The translations under genes and the position numbers were made by a program. From the NCBI GenBank assembly GCA_035474375.1, contig DATINJ010000382.1, positions 3,889-67,888 of the forward strand: a DNA stretch of 64,000 nt, given 5' to 3'. This document shows, in pieces, positions 1 through 7,825 of this stretch. Numbering within the stretch: position 1 is the stretch's first letter; the number at the start of each line of letters is the position of its first letter. The DNA comes from JANNPJ01 sp035474375 (GTDB taxonomy: Bacteria; Actinomycetota; Actinomycetes; Actinomycetales; Kineosporiaceae). The notes below the pieces were generated by a model. That model did not search any database. It was not told where the DNA came from and saw nothing but the letters and a program-made list of their open reading frames with translations.

Positions 1-10
1 GCGCCAATTG

Positions 11-72
11 ACGATCATGCCCGGTTGTCCCACCTGCTCAGGCGGGCCAACCGGCATGATCGTCCGCGTTTT
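11..72. terminator. Long hairpin with T-run, terminator-like
   Basis: Positions 11-27 and 48-63 form an almost perfect stem of about 16 bp (one bulged base), with a GC-rich loop, followed on the + strand by GTTTT near 68-72. It lies about 85 bp past the stop of the leftward RDD gene. It could terminate that gene, a rightward gene beyond the window edge, or both. Bases 1-155 hold no coding sequence that I can support. Confidence 0.6.
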
Positions 73-155
73 GCCCCCAGCCCGGCCAAGTGGTCTCGCG
101 ATCTGACCCCTCACAAGGGTCAAACGCCGATACCACTTCGCCGAGTGCAGAGCGA

Positions 156-1037
156 TTAGCCCTCGTCGATCAAGCCGGTGCCGATCGGAGACAGTGGCCC
201 GGCGGCGCTGCGCCGGTGCAGCCGGGTGGAGCGGGCCTCGGCCTCGCGACGCAGCCGGGCGTAGTCCCGGTCCCGGCGTTCGGCCAGGACGGCGGCCAGG
301 AAGTCCTCGGGGTGCGTTCCGGGTGGCGGGGAGGGGGCCACATATCGGCTGACCTGCTCGGCCAGGGCTCGACCGAGCCGTTCTCGGGAGGTGGGCGCCA
401 GCCGGGCTGCCCGGCCGAGGAACTGCCGGACAGCGAGGCTCAGCCGGTCAGGTAGCCGACCGAGATCGCTCGCCGCAGCCCAGGGATGCAGGTGCGGTGG
501 CATCTGGACCACGTTCGGTTGTTCGCGCGGACTGCGCTCCCGAATCACGTACGTCCCGGCCAGCAGGTCGCCCAACCGCTTCCCGCGGCGGTTCAGCAGC
601 GAGGTGATCAGGGCGATCGAACCGAAACTCCAGTAGAGCTCCAGAACCCCGAGCAGCCCGCGGATCAGCGCGTGTCGCGCCCGGATCGGGCCACCGTCAT
701 CGCGAACCACGCGCAATCCGGCGGCCAACTTGCCCAGGGAACGCCCTCGGGTGAGGGTCTCGACGGTGATCGGGATGCCGATCAGCACTCCGAGCGACAC
801 GACCAGCCCGAGTGCGCTGCCCGCGGCTTGGTCGAGCACGCTGGTGGTCGCCGCCAGCAGCCAAAACACCAGGAGCACCAGGATCCCGGTGACGATCAGG
901 TCCAGCGCCAGCGCCAGCGCGCGGGTGATGAAGGACGCCGGCCGCAGGTCGAGCACCACGGCTTCGCCGGTGACCAGATCCTCCGTGATGCCTAGGTCGA
1001 ACCCCAGGTCGTCGAACCCGGTCAGATCTGCGGTCAT
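156..1037 (-). CDS. RDD family membrane protein
   Basis: A 293-residue protein of the RDD family, integral membrane proteins of mostly unknown (possibly transport) function. The RDD-type core spans about residues 30-170. It opens with the arginine and aspartate around PASFITRALALALDLIV, has two hydrophobic segments (about 35-58 and 73-92), and continues with the family-like GRSLGKLAAGLRVV and RRGKRLGDLLAGTYVI. The C-terminal 120 residues are charged, Arg/Ala-rich and probably cytoplasmic. It starts 23 bp from the divergent SpoIIM-like gene, an arrangement seen beside MoxR/DUF58 operons in other actinobacteria. The physiological role is unknown. Confidence 0.85.
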   Translation of the reverse strand: MTADLTGFDDLGFDLGITEDLVTGEAVVLDLRPASFITRALALALDLIVTGILVLLVFWLLAATTSVLDQAAGSALGLVVSLGVLIGIPITVETLTRGRSLGKLAAGLRVVRDDGGPIRARHALIRGLLGVLELYWSFGSIALITSLLNRRGKRLGDLLAGTYVIRERSPREQPNVVQMPPHLHPWAAASDLGRLPDRLSLAVRQFLGRAARLAPTSRERLGRALAEQVSRYVAPSPPPGTHPEDFLAAVLAERRDRDYARLRREAEARSTRLHRRSAAGPLSPIGTGLIDEG

Positions 1038-1060
1038 ACCGGCCAGGCTACGCTCACCTG

Positions 1061-2056
1061 GTGGACCTCGATGCGTTCGTCGCCGTGCACCGCGACGACT
1101 GGAACCGCCTGGACCAACTCTCGAAACGCCGTCGGCTCAGCGGTGCCGAGGTTGATGAACTGGTCCGTCTCTACCAGCGGACGGCGACTCATCTCTCGGT
1201 GGTTCGCTCGTCCACCCCGGACGCCGCGTTGTCCGCGCGACTGTCCACCACCGTCGCCCGGGCCCGGAGCGTGGTCGCCGGCGGGCACGAGCCGCTCTGG
1301 CGCGAACTCGCCCGACTGGTGGCGGTGTCCTTTCCCGCTGCGGTGTACCGATCCCGGTGGTGGGCGATCGGCTCGGCGGTGGCCTCGCTGGCGCTGGCCG
1401 CGGCGCTGGGAGCTTGGGTGTCGGCCAATCCGTCGGTGCAGGCCGCGCTCGGTTCGAAGGCGCAGATCAAGCAATTGGTGGAGAACGACTTCGAGAACTA
1501 CTACAGCGAGCATGCGGCCGCCGGGTTCGCGGCTCAGGTGTGGACGAACAACGCCTGGGTCGCGGCCCTCTGTTTCGTGCTCGGGATCACCGGGGTCGGG
1601 GTGGTCTATCTGCTCGCCCAGAACGCCATCAATCTCGGCCTGGTCGGTGGTCTGATGGCCGCCAATGGCCGACTCGACCTGTTCTTCGGGCTGATCACCC
1701 CGCACGGCTTGCTGGAGCTGACTGCCGTCTTCGTCGCCGCCGGATCGGGGCTGAAGGTGTTCTGGGCGGTGGTCGACCCGGGCCCACGCCCGAGAACGCA
1801 GGCGATTGCCGAAGAAGGCCGGTCGATGGTCACGATCGCGATCGGCCTCGTCGGTGTGCTGTTGATTTCCGGACTGGTGGAGGCCTTCGTGACGCCGTCC
1901 CCGCTGCCGACCTGGGCCCGAATCGGAATCGGCGCTCTGGTTTGGCTCGGTTTCCTGGGGTATGTCCTGCGGTTTGGTCGGTCGGCAGCGTTGGCGGGAG
2001 AGACCGGCGACCTGGATTCCGCCCTGGCCGGCGATGTCCGCCCAGTCGTCGGCTGA
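1061..2056 (+). CDS. SpoIIM-like (stage II sporulation protein M family) membrane protein
   Basis: A 331-residue polytopic membrane protein starting at GTG. A soluble N-terminal region of about 95 residues (MDLDAFVAVHRDDWNRLDQL) precedes several hydrophobic segments (about 100-120, 165-190, 195-235, 255-275 and 285-310), the layout of the SpoIIM/DUF95 family. In Bacillus SpoIIM belongs to the engulfment hydrolase complex. Actinobacterial homologues occur in non-sporulating species next to RDD, MoxR and DUF58 genes, so the sporulation name should not be read as function here. It is divergent from the RDD gene with only 23 bp between the start codons, so the two promoters must overlap the opposing coding or leader sequence. 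Confidence 0.85.
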   Translation: MDLDAFVAVHRDDWNRLDQLSKRRRLSGAEVDELVRLYQRTATHLSVVRSSTPDAALSARLSTTVARARSVVAGGHEPLWRELARLVAVSFPAAVYRSRWWAIGSAVASLALAAALGAWVSANPSVQAALGSKAQIKQLVENDFENYYSEHAAAGFAAQVWTNNAWVAALCFVLGITGVGVVYLLAQNAINLGLVGGLMAANGRLDLFFGLITPHGLLELTAVFVAAGSGLKVFWAVVDPGPRPRTQAIAEEGRSMVTIAIGLVGVLLISGLVEAFVTPSPLPTWARIGIGALVWLGFLGYVLRFGRSAALAGETGDLDSALAGDVRPVVG

Positions 2057-2168
2057 CAATGCGTGGCTCACCGTGTTCTGCCAAACACTTTGCGTAATGT
2101 CACGCGAAGTCGTACCTTCCTCGCTATGGGTAACAGCTCACGTATGCCAGGTTGTTCGCGGATAGCCG

Positions 2169-3395
2169 GTGTCCGAGATGAGTGACATCGAGCGGACGGC
2201 CGCGAAGGAACGAGTAGTCGCACCGGCCGAATCGGGCCGGTCGACGGCGCCCGAGTCGGCTTATCCGGGGCGGCCGACCTCGGTCTGGAGTTACCGCCCC
2301 GGCTTGGAGCCGTCCGCCTTCCCCCGGACCAATTGGGGACACCGGGGCTACGACGAGACTTCCGTCGACGCGTTCGTCGAGCAGGTCCTCAAGGACCGGG
2401 ACGCCGCCGAACTGCAGATCTCGGACCTGCGAACCGAGGTCGACCGGCTGCATCGGTACATCCGCCGGCAGTGGGCCGCGGTGGCCGCCGCCGAGTCCGA
2501 GTCCGCCGGCCCGCGGCAGGGCGGTCGATCGGTCGAGGGCCTGGTCACTCCGGCGGCACAGGCCCGGGCGGTGCTCAGCCAAGCACAGGAGATCGCCGAT
2601 CGCCGGTTGGCCGAGGCCGATGCCCGGCTCACCGATGCCGAACGCCAAGCTGAGGATCGGTTGGCCTCCGCCGACCGCGAGATTCAGATCAAGCTGATGG
2701 ACGCCGACAGCCAGGCCTCGCGGCTGATCGGCGCCGGGCAGGAGGAGGCGGCACATCGGCTCACCCGGGTCGACATGATCGCCGAGCAGGTGTTGATCGA
2801 GGCCGGGCAGGACGCGGCGAACCGGCGGGCCCAGGCGGAGGACGACGCCACGCGGCTGCTGCTCCTGGCCCGAACCCGCTACCAGGACCTCGTGGTCCGG
2901 GCACACCAGCGGGCCGACCGGGCGGCCGAGGTGGCACTGACCGAAATTGAGCATCCGACCACGACGTTCGACGGCGGCAGGGTCCGGGCCGAGCTTGAGA
3001 TGAAGGCCGCCTATCTGCGTACTTTCGCCAAGGTCAGCCGGGCCTCACTGCGGGCTGCCCTCGACGTCACCGCCCGCGAGTTCGACCGGTTGCTCGGTGC
3101 CTCGGCGGCCGCCGGCTCTGCTGCCCTACCGATCGAGTCTGATCCGACGCCGGTTGACTCGACGTCCGACCGGGTTCGCGTCGACTCGACGTCCGACCAG
3201 GTTCGCGTCGACTCGACGTCCGACCGGGTTCGGGTCGACTCGACGTCCGACCAGGTTCCGGTTGACCCGGCATTGCGGCTGGAGCCGGTCGCGAGTGCCC
3301 GCCGGGCGGCTCGAACGGCTCCCCGGCCCCGGATGATCGTGCTCCCGGACACCGAGGCGGCCGAACTCGCCGCAATGATCCAATTGCAGCAGTGA
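2169..3395 (+). CDS. DivIVA-domain coiled-coil protein with 9-residue repeats
   Basis: A 408-residue hydrophilic protein starting at GTG. After a disordered N-terminus, residues about 55-95 (FPRTNWGHRGYDETSVDAFV then a heptad-rich stretch) match the DivIVA/Wag31 N-terminal pattern. An Ala/Glu/Arg-rich coiled coil follows to about residue 260. Residues about 329-364 are four copies of a nonapeptide beginning VDSTSD, encoded by exact-length 27-bp repeats. DivIVA proteins mark curved or polar membrane and scaffold cell-wall growth. This one is longer than, and distinct from, the canonical Wag31, which is expected in the dcw cluster. It converges on the DUF58 gene, with a palindromic element between them. 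Its target and localisation are unknown. Confidence 0.75.
   Translation: MSEMSDIERTAAKERVVAPAESGRSTAPESAYPGRPTSVWSYRPGLEPSAFPRTNWGHRGYDETSVDAFVEQVLKDRDAAELQISDLRTEVDRLHRYIRRQWAAVAAAESESAGPRQGGRSVEGLVTPAAQARAVLSQAQEIADRRLAEADARLTDAERQAEDRLASADREIQIKLMDADSQASRLIGAGQEEAAHRLTRVDMIAEQVLIEAGQDAANRRAQAEDDATRLLLLARTRYQDLVVRAHQRADRAAEVALTEIEHPTTTFDGGRVRAELEMKAAYLRTFAKVSRASLRAALDVTAREFDRLLGASAAAGSAALPIESDPTPVDSTSDRVRVDSTSDQVRVDSTSDRVRVDSTSDQVPVDPALRLEPVASARRAARTAPRPRMIVLPDTEAAELAAMIQLQQ
3153..3260 (+). repeat. Four tandem 27-bp coding repeats
   Basis: Units begin at 3153, 3180, 3207 and 3234 and each encodes V-D-S-T-S-D-(R/Q)-V-(R/P). The units alternate between CGG and CAG at the seventh codon. Near-identity at the DNA level suggests recent expansion and possible length variation between strains. 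Confidence 0.9.
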
Positions 3396-3457
3396 TCGCC
3401 AGCCGTGCCCGCTCCGGCGCCCTTGACCAGCACATAATCGGGCCCAACTGGCGATCA
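3393..3457. repeat. Dispersed palindromic element, copy A, between convergent genes
   Basis: Inverted arms TGATCGCCAG (3393-3402) and CTGGCGATCA (3448-3457) enclose a G+C-rich loop. The left arm overlaps the stop codon of the DivIVA-like gene. A second copy with the same outer arms and the same 18-base start lies at 16884-16947, also between convergent genes. A bidirectional terminator or REP-like role is inferred. Confidence 0.7.
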
Positions 3458-3491
3458 TGGCTGGCGGCGCGGCGGTTGATCGCCGATCCGC

Positions 3492-4784
3492 TCAGAGCAG
3501 GCCGGCTGCCTTGAGCGACAGGTACCGATCGGCCAGTTGGGGTGGCAACAGCTCGGGCGGGGCGTCGACGACGTCCACCCCGAGCCGGCGCAACTCCGCC
3601 GTGGTCGCCGCCCGATCCACCTCGGCTCGCTCGGCGGCGGCCGCGCCGTACACCGCATAGGAGTCGCCGCGGCCCGCCGCCATCAGCGCAACCTGTGGAT
3701 CGGCGACCGAGGCGACCAGCACTCGGTGCCGAGTGGAAAGCCGTTGGACGACGGGCAACAACCCTTCTTCGACGGCGGCGGCTTCCAGCGGCGTCAGCAG
3801 AATCACCAGCGAGCGCTGCGACAACCGGCCGAGCACGGTGGAGACGATGGCCGACCAATCGGCTTCGACCAGGTCGGCCTCCAGCGGGGCCATCGCCGTC
3901 ACCAGGCGGGGGAGCAGGTCGGTCCGCGACGCGCCCTCGACTCGGGCTCGGACCCGGCGGTCCATCGCCAGCAGATCCACTCGATCGCCGGCCCGGGAGG
4001 CCAACGCCGCCAGCAGCAAGGCCGCGTCCATGGCGGCATCCAGCCGGGGCTCGTCGCCGACCCGAGCCGCCGAGGTGCGGGAGGTGTCCAGCACCAGCAG
4101 CACGCGACGATCGCGTTCCGGTCGCCAGGTCCGGACGACGATCTGCTGCCGCCGGGCGGAGGCCCGCCAGTCGATCGATCGGACGTCATCGCCGTCCACG
4201 TAATCGCGCAGCGAGTCGAACTCGGTGCCCTGGCCACGCACCCGCAACGCGGTCCGGCCGTCCAACTCGCGCAGCCGGGCCAGCTTGCCGGGCAGGTGCT
4301 TGCGGGACCCGAACGATGGCAGCACGCGGAGCATCCCGGGAGCGGTCAAGGTCAACTGTCGGGCGGCCAGGCCGAGCGGGCCGGTGCTGCGGATGGTGAC
4401 ATGCGCAGCGCGCCGGTCCCCGCGCCGAGTCGGGATCAGCGCGGTGGACAGTCGCCGCTGCTGCCCGGCGGGCAGGTCGAGTCGCTGTCGCGGCTCGGCG
4501 GCACCGGCCGACGGCTGCCAGCCGTCCCGGACCAGCCCGTGCACGCGTCGGCGCCCGGTGTTGGACAGGACGAACGACGCCGTGGTCGGCTGCCCGAGCC
4601 GGACCGCAGCCACCGGTTCCCGCTCCACCCGCACCGCTCGCGGTGACCCGGCCAGCACCAGGTCAACCAGGACGGCGACCAGCACGATGCCGACCCAGCC
4701 GAGGAGCACCGGCCAGCCGGGCCACAACACCGCCGGTACCAGCCCGAGCAGCATCGCCCAAGCGACCCGGCCAGAGATGCTCAC
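3492..4784 (-). CDS. DUF58 domain-containing protein
   Basis: A 430-residue protein with two N-terminal membrane helices (about 8-45), then a long soluble region. The DUF58 signature is present around residues 185-225 (GTEFDSLRDYVDGDDVRSID, then W-R-A-S-A-R), followed by a von Willebrand A-like fold (VLLVLDTSRTSAA with the D-x-S/T-x pattern near residue 235). DUF58 proteins are partners of MoxR AAA+ ATPases. The gene is last in the leftward operon, 25 bp after the MoxR gene. The biochemical function is not established; roles in envelope assembly or metal insertion have been proposed for the family. Confidence 0.88.
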   Translation of the reverse strand: MSISGRVAWAMLLGLVPAVLWPGWPVLLGWVGIVLVAVLVDLVLAGSPRAVRVEREPVAAVRLGQPTTASFVLSNTGRRRVHGLVRDGWQPSAGAAEPRQRLDLPAGQQRRLSTALIPTRRGDRRAAHVTIRSTGPLGLAARQLTLTAPGMLRVLPSFGSRKHLPGKLARLRELDGRTALRVRGQGTEFDSLRDYVDGDDVRSIDWRASARRQQIVVRTWRPERDRRVLLVLDTSRTSAARVGDEPRLDAAMDAALLLAALASRAGDRVDLLAMDRRVRARVEGASRTDLLPRLVTAMAPLEADLVEADWSAIVSTVLGRLSQRSLVILLTPLEAAAVEEGLLPVVQRLSTRHRVLVASVADPQVALMAAGRGDSYAVYGAAAAERAEVDRAATTAELRRLGVDVVDAPPELLPPQLADRYLSLKAAGLL

Positions 4785-4809
4785 AGCGAACCCCGGGACT
4801 CTGAACCGC

Positions 4810-5862
4810 TCAACGCGGTACCGGGACGGCGGCGAGCACGCTGTCCAGGACGCCGTCCACGGTCACACCCTCCAGTTCGGCTTCCGGGCGCAGCTGCACC
4901 CGGTGCCGGAGGGTCGGTCGAGCCAGCGCCTTGATGTCGTCCGGGGTGACATAGCTGCGACCGGACAGCCAGGCCCAGGCTCGGCTGGTGGACATCAGCC
5001 CGGTGGCACCCCGGGGTGAGACTCCCAGTGACAACGACGGTGAATTGCGGGTGGCCCGGACGACGTCGACGATGTAGCCCATCACCTCGGGAGCGACCGC
5101 GATCTGGCGGACGGCGCGAACCCCGGCGGCGAGGTCGTCCGGGCCGGCCACCGCCCGGATCCCGGCACCGGCCAGGTCGCGCGGGTCGAACCCGGCGGCG
5201 TGCCGAGCCAGTACCTCGAGTTCCACCTCCCGCGGCGGCAGCGGCATCGTCAGCTTGAGCAGGAACCGGTCCAGCTGAGCCTCGGGCAGCGGGTACGTGC
5301 CCTCGTACTCGATCGGATTCTGGGTGGCACAGACCACGAACGGGTCCGGCAGCGGCCGGGGCCGACCGTCGATGCTGACCTGCCGCTCCTCCATGGCCTC
5401 CAGCAGCGAGGCCTGAGTCTTCGGCGGCGTCCGATTGATCTCGTCGGCGAGCAGCAGATTGGTGAAGACCGGCCCTTCGCGGAACGAGAACTCGGACTGC
5501 CGGGCGTCGTAGACCAACGACCCGGTGACGTCACCGGGCATCAGGTCCGGGGTGAACTGGATCCGGCTGGTGTCCAGCCGAAGCGCCGCCGAGAGCGCCC
5601 GGACCAGCAGCGTTTTGGCCACCCCCGGCACTCCCTCGAGAAGCACATGGCCGCGGCAGAGCAGGGCGATCACCAGCCCGGTGACGGCGGCGTCCTGACC
5701 GACCACGGCCTTGCCTACCTCGACCCGGACCGCACGCAGCGCCTCCCGGGCGGCACTGGACTCGAGGTCCTCGCCCTGGTCCTGGACGGCGGCCGGCTCA
5801 AGGTCGAGTTCGGGCGCCGACTCGGGGGTGCGGTCATCCTGGGTGGTCGGATAGTCGGTCAC
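4810..5862 (-). CDS. MoxR family AAA+ ATPase
   Basis: A 350-residue AAA+ ATPase of the MoxR family. Visible motifs are Walker A GVPGVAKTL (about residue 79), Walker B LLADEINR (about 138), the sensor-1-like TQNPIEYEGTYPLPEAQLDR (about 180) and the lid-domain ending that contains SPRGATGLM. An acidic N-terminal tail of about 35 residues is unconserved. MoxR ATPases act as chaperones with the product of an adjacent VWA/DUF58 gene, which lies 25 bp downstream here. DUF4350 lies 13 bp upstream, so all are probably cotranscribed. Confidence 0.93.
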   Translation of the reverse strand: MTDYPTTQDDRTPESAPELDLEPAAVQDQGEDLESSAAREALRAVRVEVGKAVVGQDAAVTGLVIALLCRGHVLLEGVPGVAKTLLVRALSAALRLDTSRIQFTPDLMPGDVTGSLVYDARQSEFSFREGPVFTNLLLADEINRTPPKTQASLLEAMEERQVSIDGRPRPLPDPFVVCATQNPIEYEGTYPLPEAQLDRFLLKLTMPLPPREVELEVLARHAAGFDPRDLAGAGIRAVAGPDDLAAGVRAVRQIAVAPEVMGYIVDVVRATRNSPSLSLGVSPRGATGLMSTSRAWAWLSGRSYVTPDDIKALARPTLRHRVQLRPEAELEGVTVDGVLDSVLAAVPVPR

Positions 5863-5875
5863 AGCAGCGAGCCCT

Positions 5876-7138
5876 TCAGTTCGAGCGGACGGGTCGATCG
5901 CGGGAAAGTTCTCGCTCGACGGCGTCGAGATCGTCGGCTAGGCGGATCAGTTCGGCGTCCGACCGGGGAGCCGGGCCGAGCAGTAGGGCGTGCAGCATCA
6001 TCTCGCCACTCGGATCGCGGCCGATCGCCCTCGCCACCAGGGTGACGAGCTGATCCGGCGTCGTCCCGGCCGGTGCGGCGAGGCGGATGGCCAAGCGCCG
6101 CAGCGATGCCGTGCGCAGGGTGGCGGCGGCCCGGCCGCGGGCGGAAGCCTGACGGTAGAGCCGAGCCCGGCCTTCTTGGGTCTCCGCTGCGCGGACGATC
6201 ACCGGCAGCGGTTCGGTCACCAGCTTGCCGAGCCGCCGGGCTCGCCAGAGCATGGCGAAGGCGCACGCCACGGCCAGCTGGACCACCACCCAGAAGACCC
6301 AGTCCGGTAGCAGTTCGCGCACCGTCGGCTGGCCCGAGCCGCCCTGTGGTTCCAGCGCGTCCGGGGTGTACCAGATCAGGGACGGTTGCTCGCCCAACGT
6401 CCACAGCGCCAGGGCGGCGTTGCCGTCGGCGCCCAGGTATTCGTTGGTCAACAGATCGGACTGCCCGATCACGGTCACCGTGCGCCGCGGCGTGTCCAGC
6501 ACCAGGTAGGACCCGTCGTCCGTGCTGTCCGGATCGCGATAACAGATTCCGGCGGCGCTCGGCCCATCTATCGGCATCGACACCCGGCTGTACAGGTAGC
6601 CGCCGGCCCGGACCGCACCGGCCGCCTGAACGGCAGCGATCGAGCAGTCGGCGGCTCGGACGGCGGCCTCGGCGTGACCGGCGGTCCGCAGATCCGGCGC
6701 CAGCCGGCTGAGGGTGATCTCGTCCGGCTCGATCAGCACCAGGTTGGGCGCGTCGTCCGCCAGCAGCCGATCGAGTTGCGCCGGTCCGAGTAGATAGGGG
6801 TTCGTGACCACCAGGGTGGAGTTCGCGTTGGTGGCCGACACCACCTCGGGTGAGCGGTGCGCCTGCCGGACGTCGACCCCCTGCCGGCGCAGTAGCTGCA
6901 CCAGGGCGCGGCTGCCGTTCGGACCAGGGTTGTCCGGGCCGAGCCGGTCCCGATCCCCGGTGACCGACCCGGTGACGGCGGCGATCAGCGCGGCCAGGGC
7001 GACCACCAGGGCCACCGCCAGCAGCCAGCGCCAGCGCCGCCACCCGGCGGTGACCGCCTGCCGGGCGGTCTCCGGTGCCGAGCCGGGCCCGGGCTCCGGT
7101 GCGCTGGTGCGACTCGTGACGTCGGTACCGATGGTCAC
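5876..7138 (-). CDS. DUF4350 domain-containing membrane protein
   Basis: A 420-residue protein with a cytoplasmic N-terminus, a membrane helix at about 38-60, a large extracytoplasmic domain (about 65-275) beginning with the DUF4350 pattern (LGPDNPGPNGSRALVQLLRR), and a second helix at about 280-300 followed by a cytoplasmic tail. DUF4350 is related to the GATase1-like fold found in MoxR operons. Its start overlaps the stop of the DUF4129 gene by 4 bp (ATGA), implying translational coupling. Enzymatic function is unknown. Confidence 0.85.
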   Translation of the reverse strand: MTIGTDVTSRTSAPEPGPGSAPETARQAVTAGWRRWRWLLAVALVVALAALIAAVTGSVTGDRDRLGPDNPGPNGSRALVQLLRRQGVDVRQAHRSPEVVSATNANSTLVVTNPYLLGPAQLDRLLADDAPNLVLIEPDEITLSRLAPDLRTAGHAEAAVRAADCSIAAVQAAGAVRAGGYLYSRVSMPIDGPSAAGICYRDPDSTDDGSYLVLDTPRRTVTVIGQSDLLTNEYLGADGNAALALWTLGEQPSLIWYTPDALEPQGGSGQPTVRELLPDWVFWVVVQLAVACAFAMLWRARRLGKLVTEPLPVIVRAAETQEGRARLYRQASARGRAAATLRTASLRRLAIRLAAPAGTTPDQLVTLVARAIGRDPSGEMMLHALLLGPAPRSDAELIRLADDLDAVERELSRDRPVRSN

Positions 7139-7764
7139 AGGGCAGGCACCGTTCTCGCCGCACGCAAGCGCTCGTCCAGGTCGCGCAACGCCTGATCGGC
7201 CCGCCGGTCAGTACTCAGGTGCCCGTACGAGACGTCGTCGAAGTGGTGCGCGGCGACCAGCAGGTCCGAGGCCAGTTCCGGCAGCGCCTTCCCGCCGTCT
7301 CGAGCTACCTCCCGCGCGGTCCGCCCCGGTTGTGGACTGAGCAAGGCGCGTTCCTCCAACTCGCGGGCGATTGCCCGGAACCGCTCCACCACGGCCGGGC
7401 CCCACTCCTCGGCGTCCGCATGTCGCTGCGCCGCAGCTCGGTGATCAGCTGCGGTGGTGTGCCGCTCGGGTAGCACCCGGCCCCCCTTGCGCCGGGCGGT
7501 CGAGTGCAGGCCACCGGAGGAGTAGACGGCGTAGGTCACCACGGCTCCGACCACGAACGCGATCAGCAGCAGCGCCAGTTCCGGTGGGGCACCGGCGTCG
7601 AAGTTCAGCTTGCCGATCTGATCCACGACCCACTGCAGTACCCGCTCGGCCAGGCTGGGCTTGGCCTCCTGATATTCGCGGCGAGCCAGCTCCTGGACCG
7701 CCCAGTCCTGGGCGGTGCCGCGGTCGGGGTGCACCGGGACGGCGGCCAGTCCACTCACGAACAT
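7135..7764 (-). CDS. DUF4129 domain-containing protein
   Basis: A 209-residue protein. Residues about 20-50 form an amphipathic region (DWAVQELARREYQEAKPSLA), followed by one transmembrane helix (about 62-84) and a cytoplasmic DUF4129-like helical domain (about 110-205, including ARELEERALLSPQPGRTARE). DUF4129 is found C-terminally on transglutaminase-like proteins or alone in MoxR/DUF58 clusters. Here it is stand-alone and coupled to the DUF4350 gene by a 4-bp overlap. Role unknown. Confidence 0.85.
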   Translation of the reverse strand: MFVSGLAAVPVHPDRGTAQDWAVQELARREYQEAKPSLAERVLQWVVDQIGKLNFDAGAPPELALLLIAFVVGAVVTYAVYSSGGLHSTARRKGGRVLPERHTTAADHRAAAQRHADAEEWGPAVVERFRAIARELEERALLSPQPGRTAREVARDGGKALPELASDLLVAAHHFDDVSYGHLSTDRRADQALRDLDERLRAARTVPAL

Positions 7765-7825
7765 CGGGCTCGCTCGCTCGCATTCTTGAGCCGCTCGTCC
7801 GCGGCGCTGATGGCGATGCCTTTGC

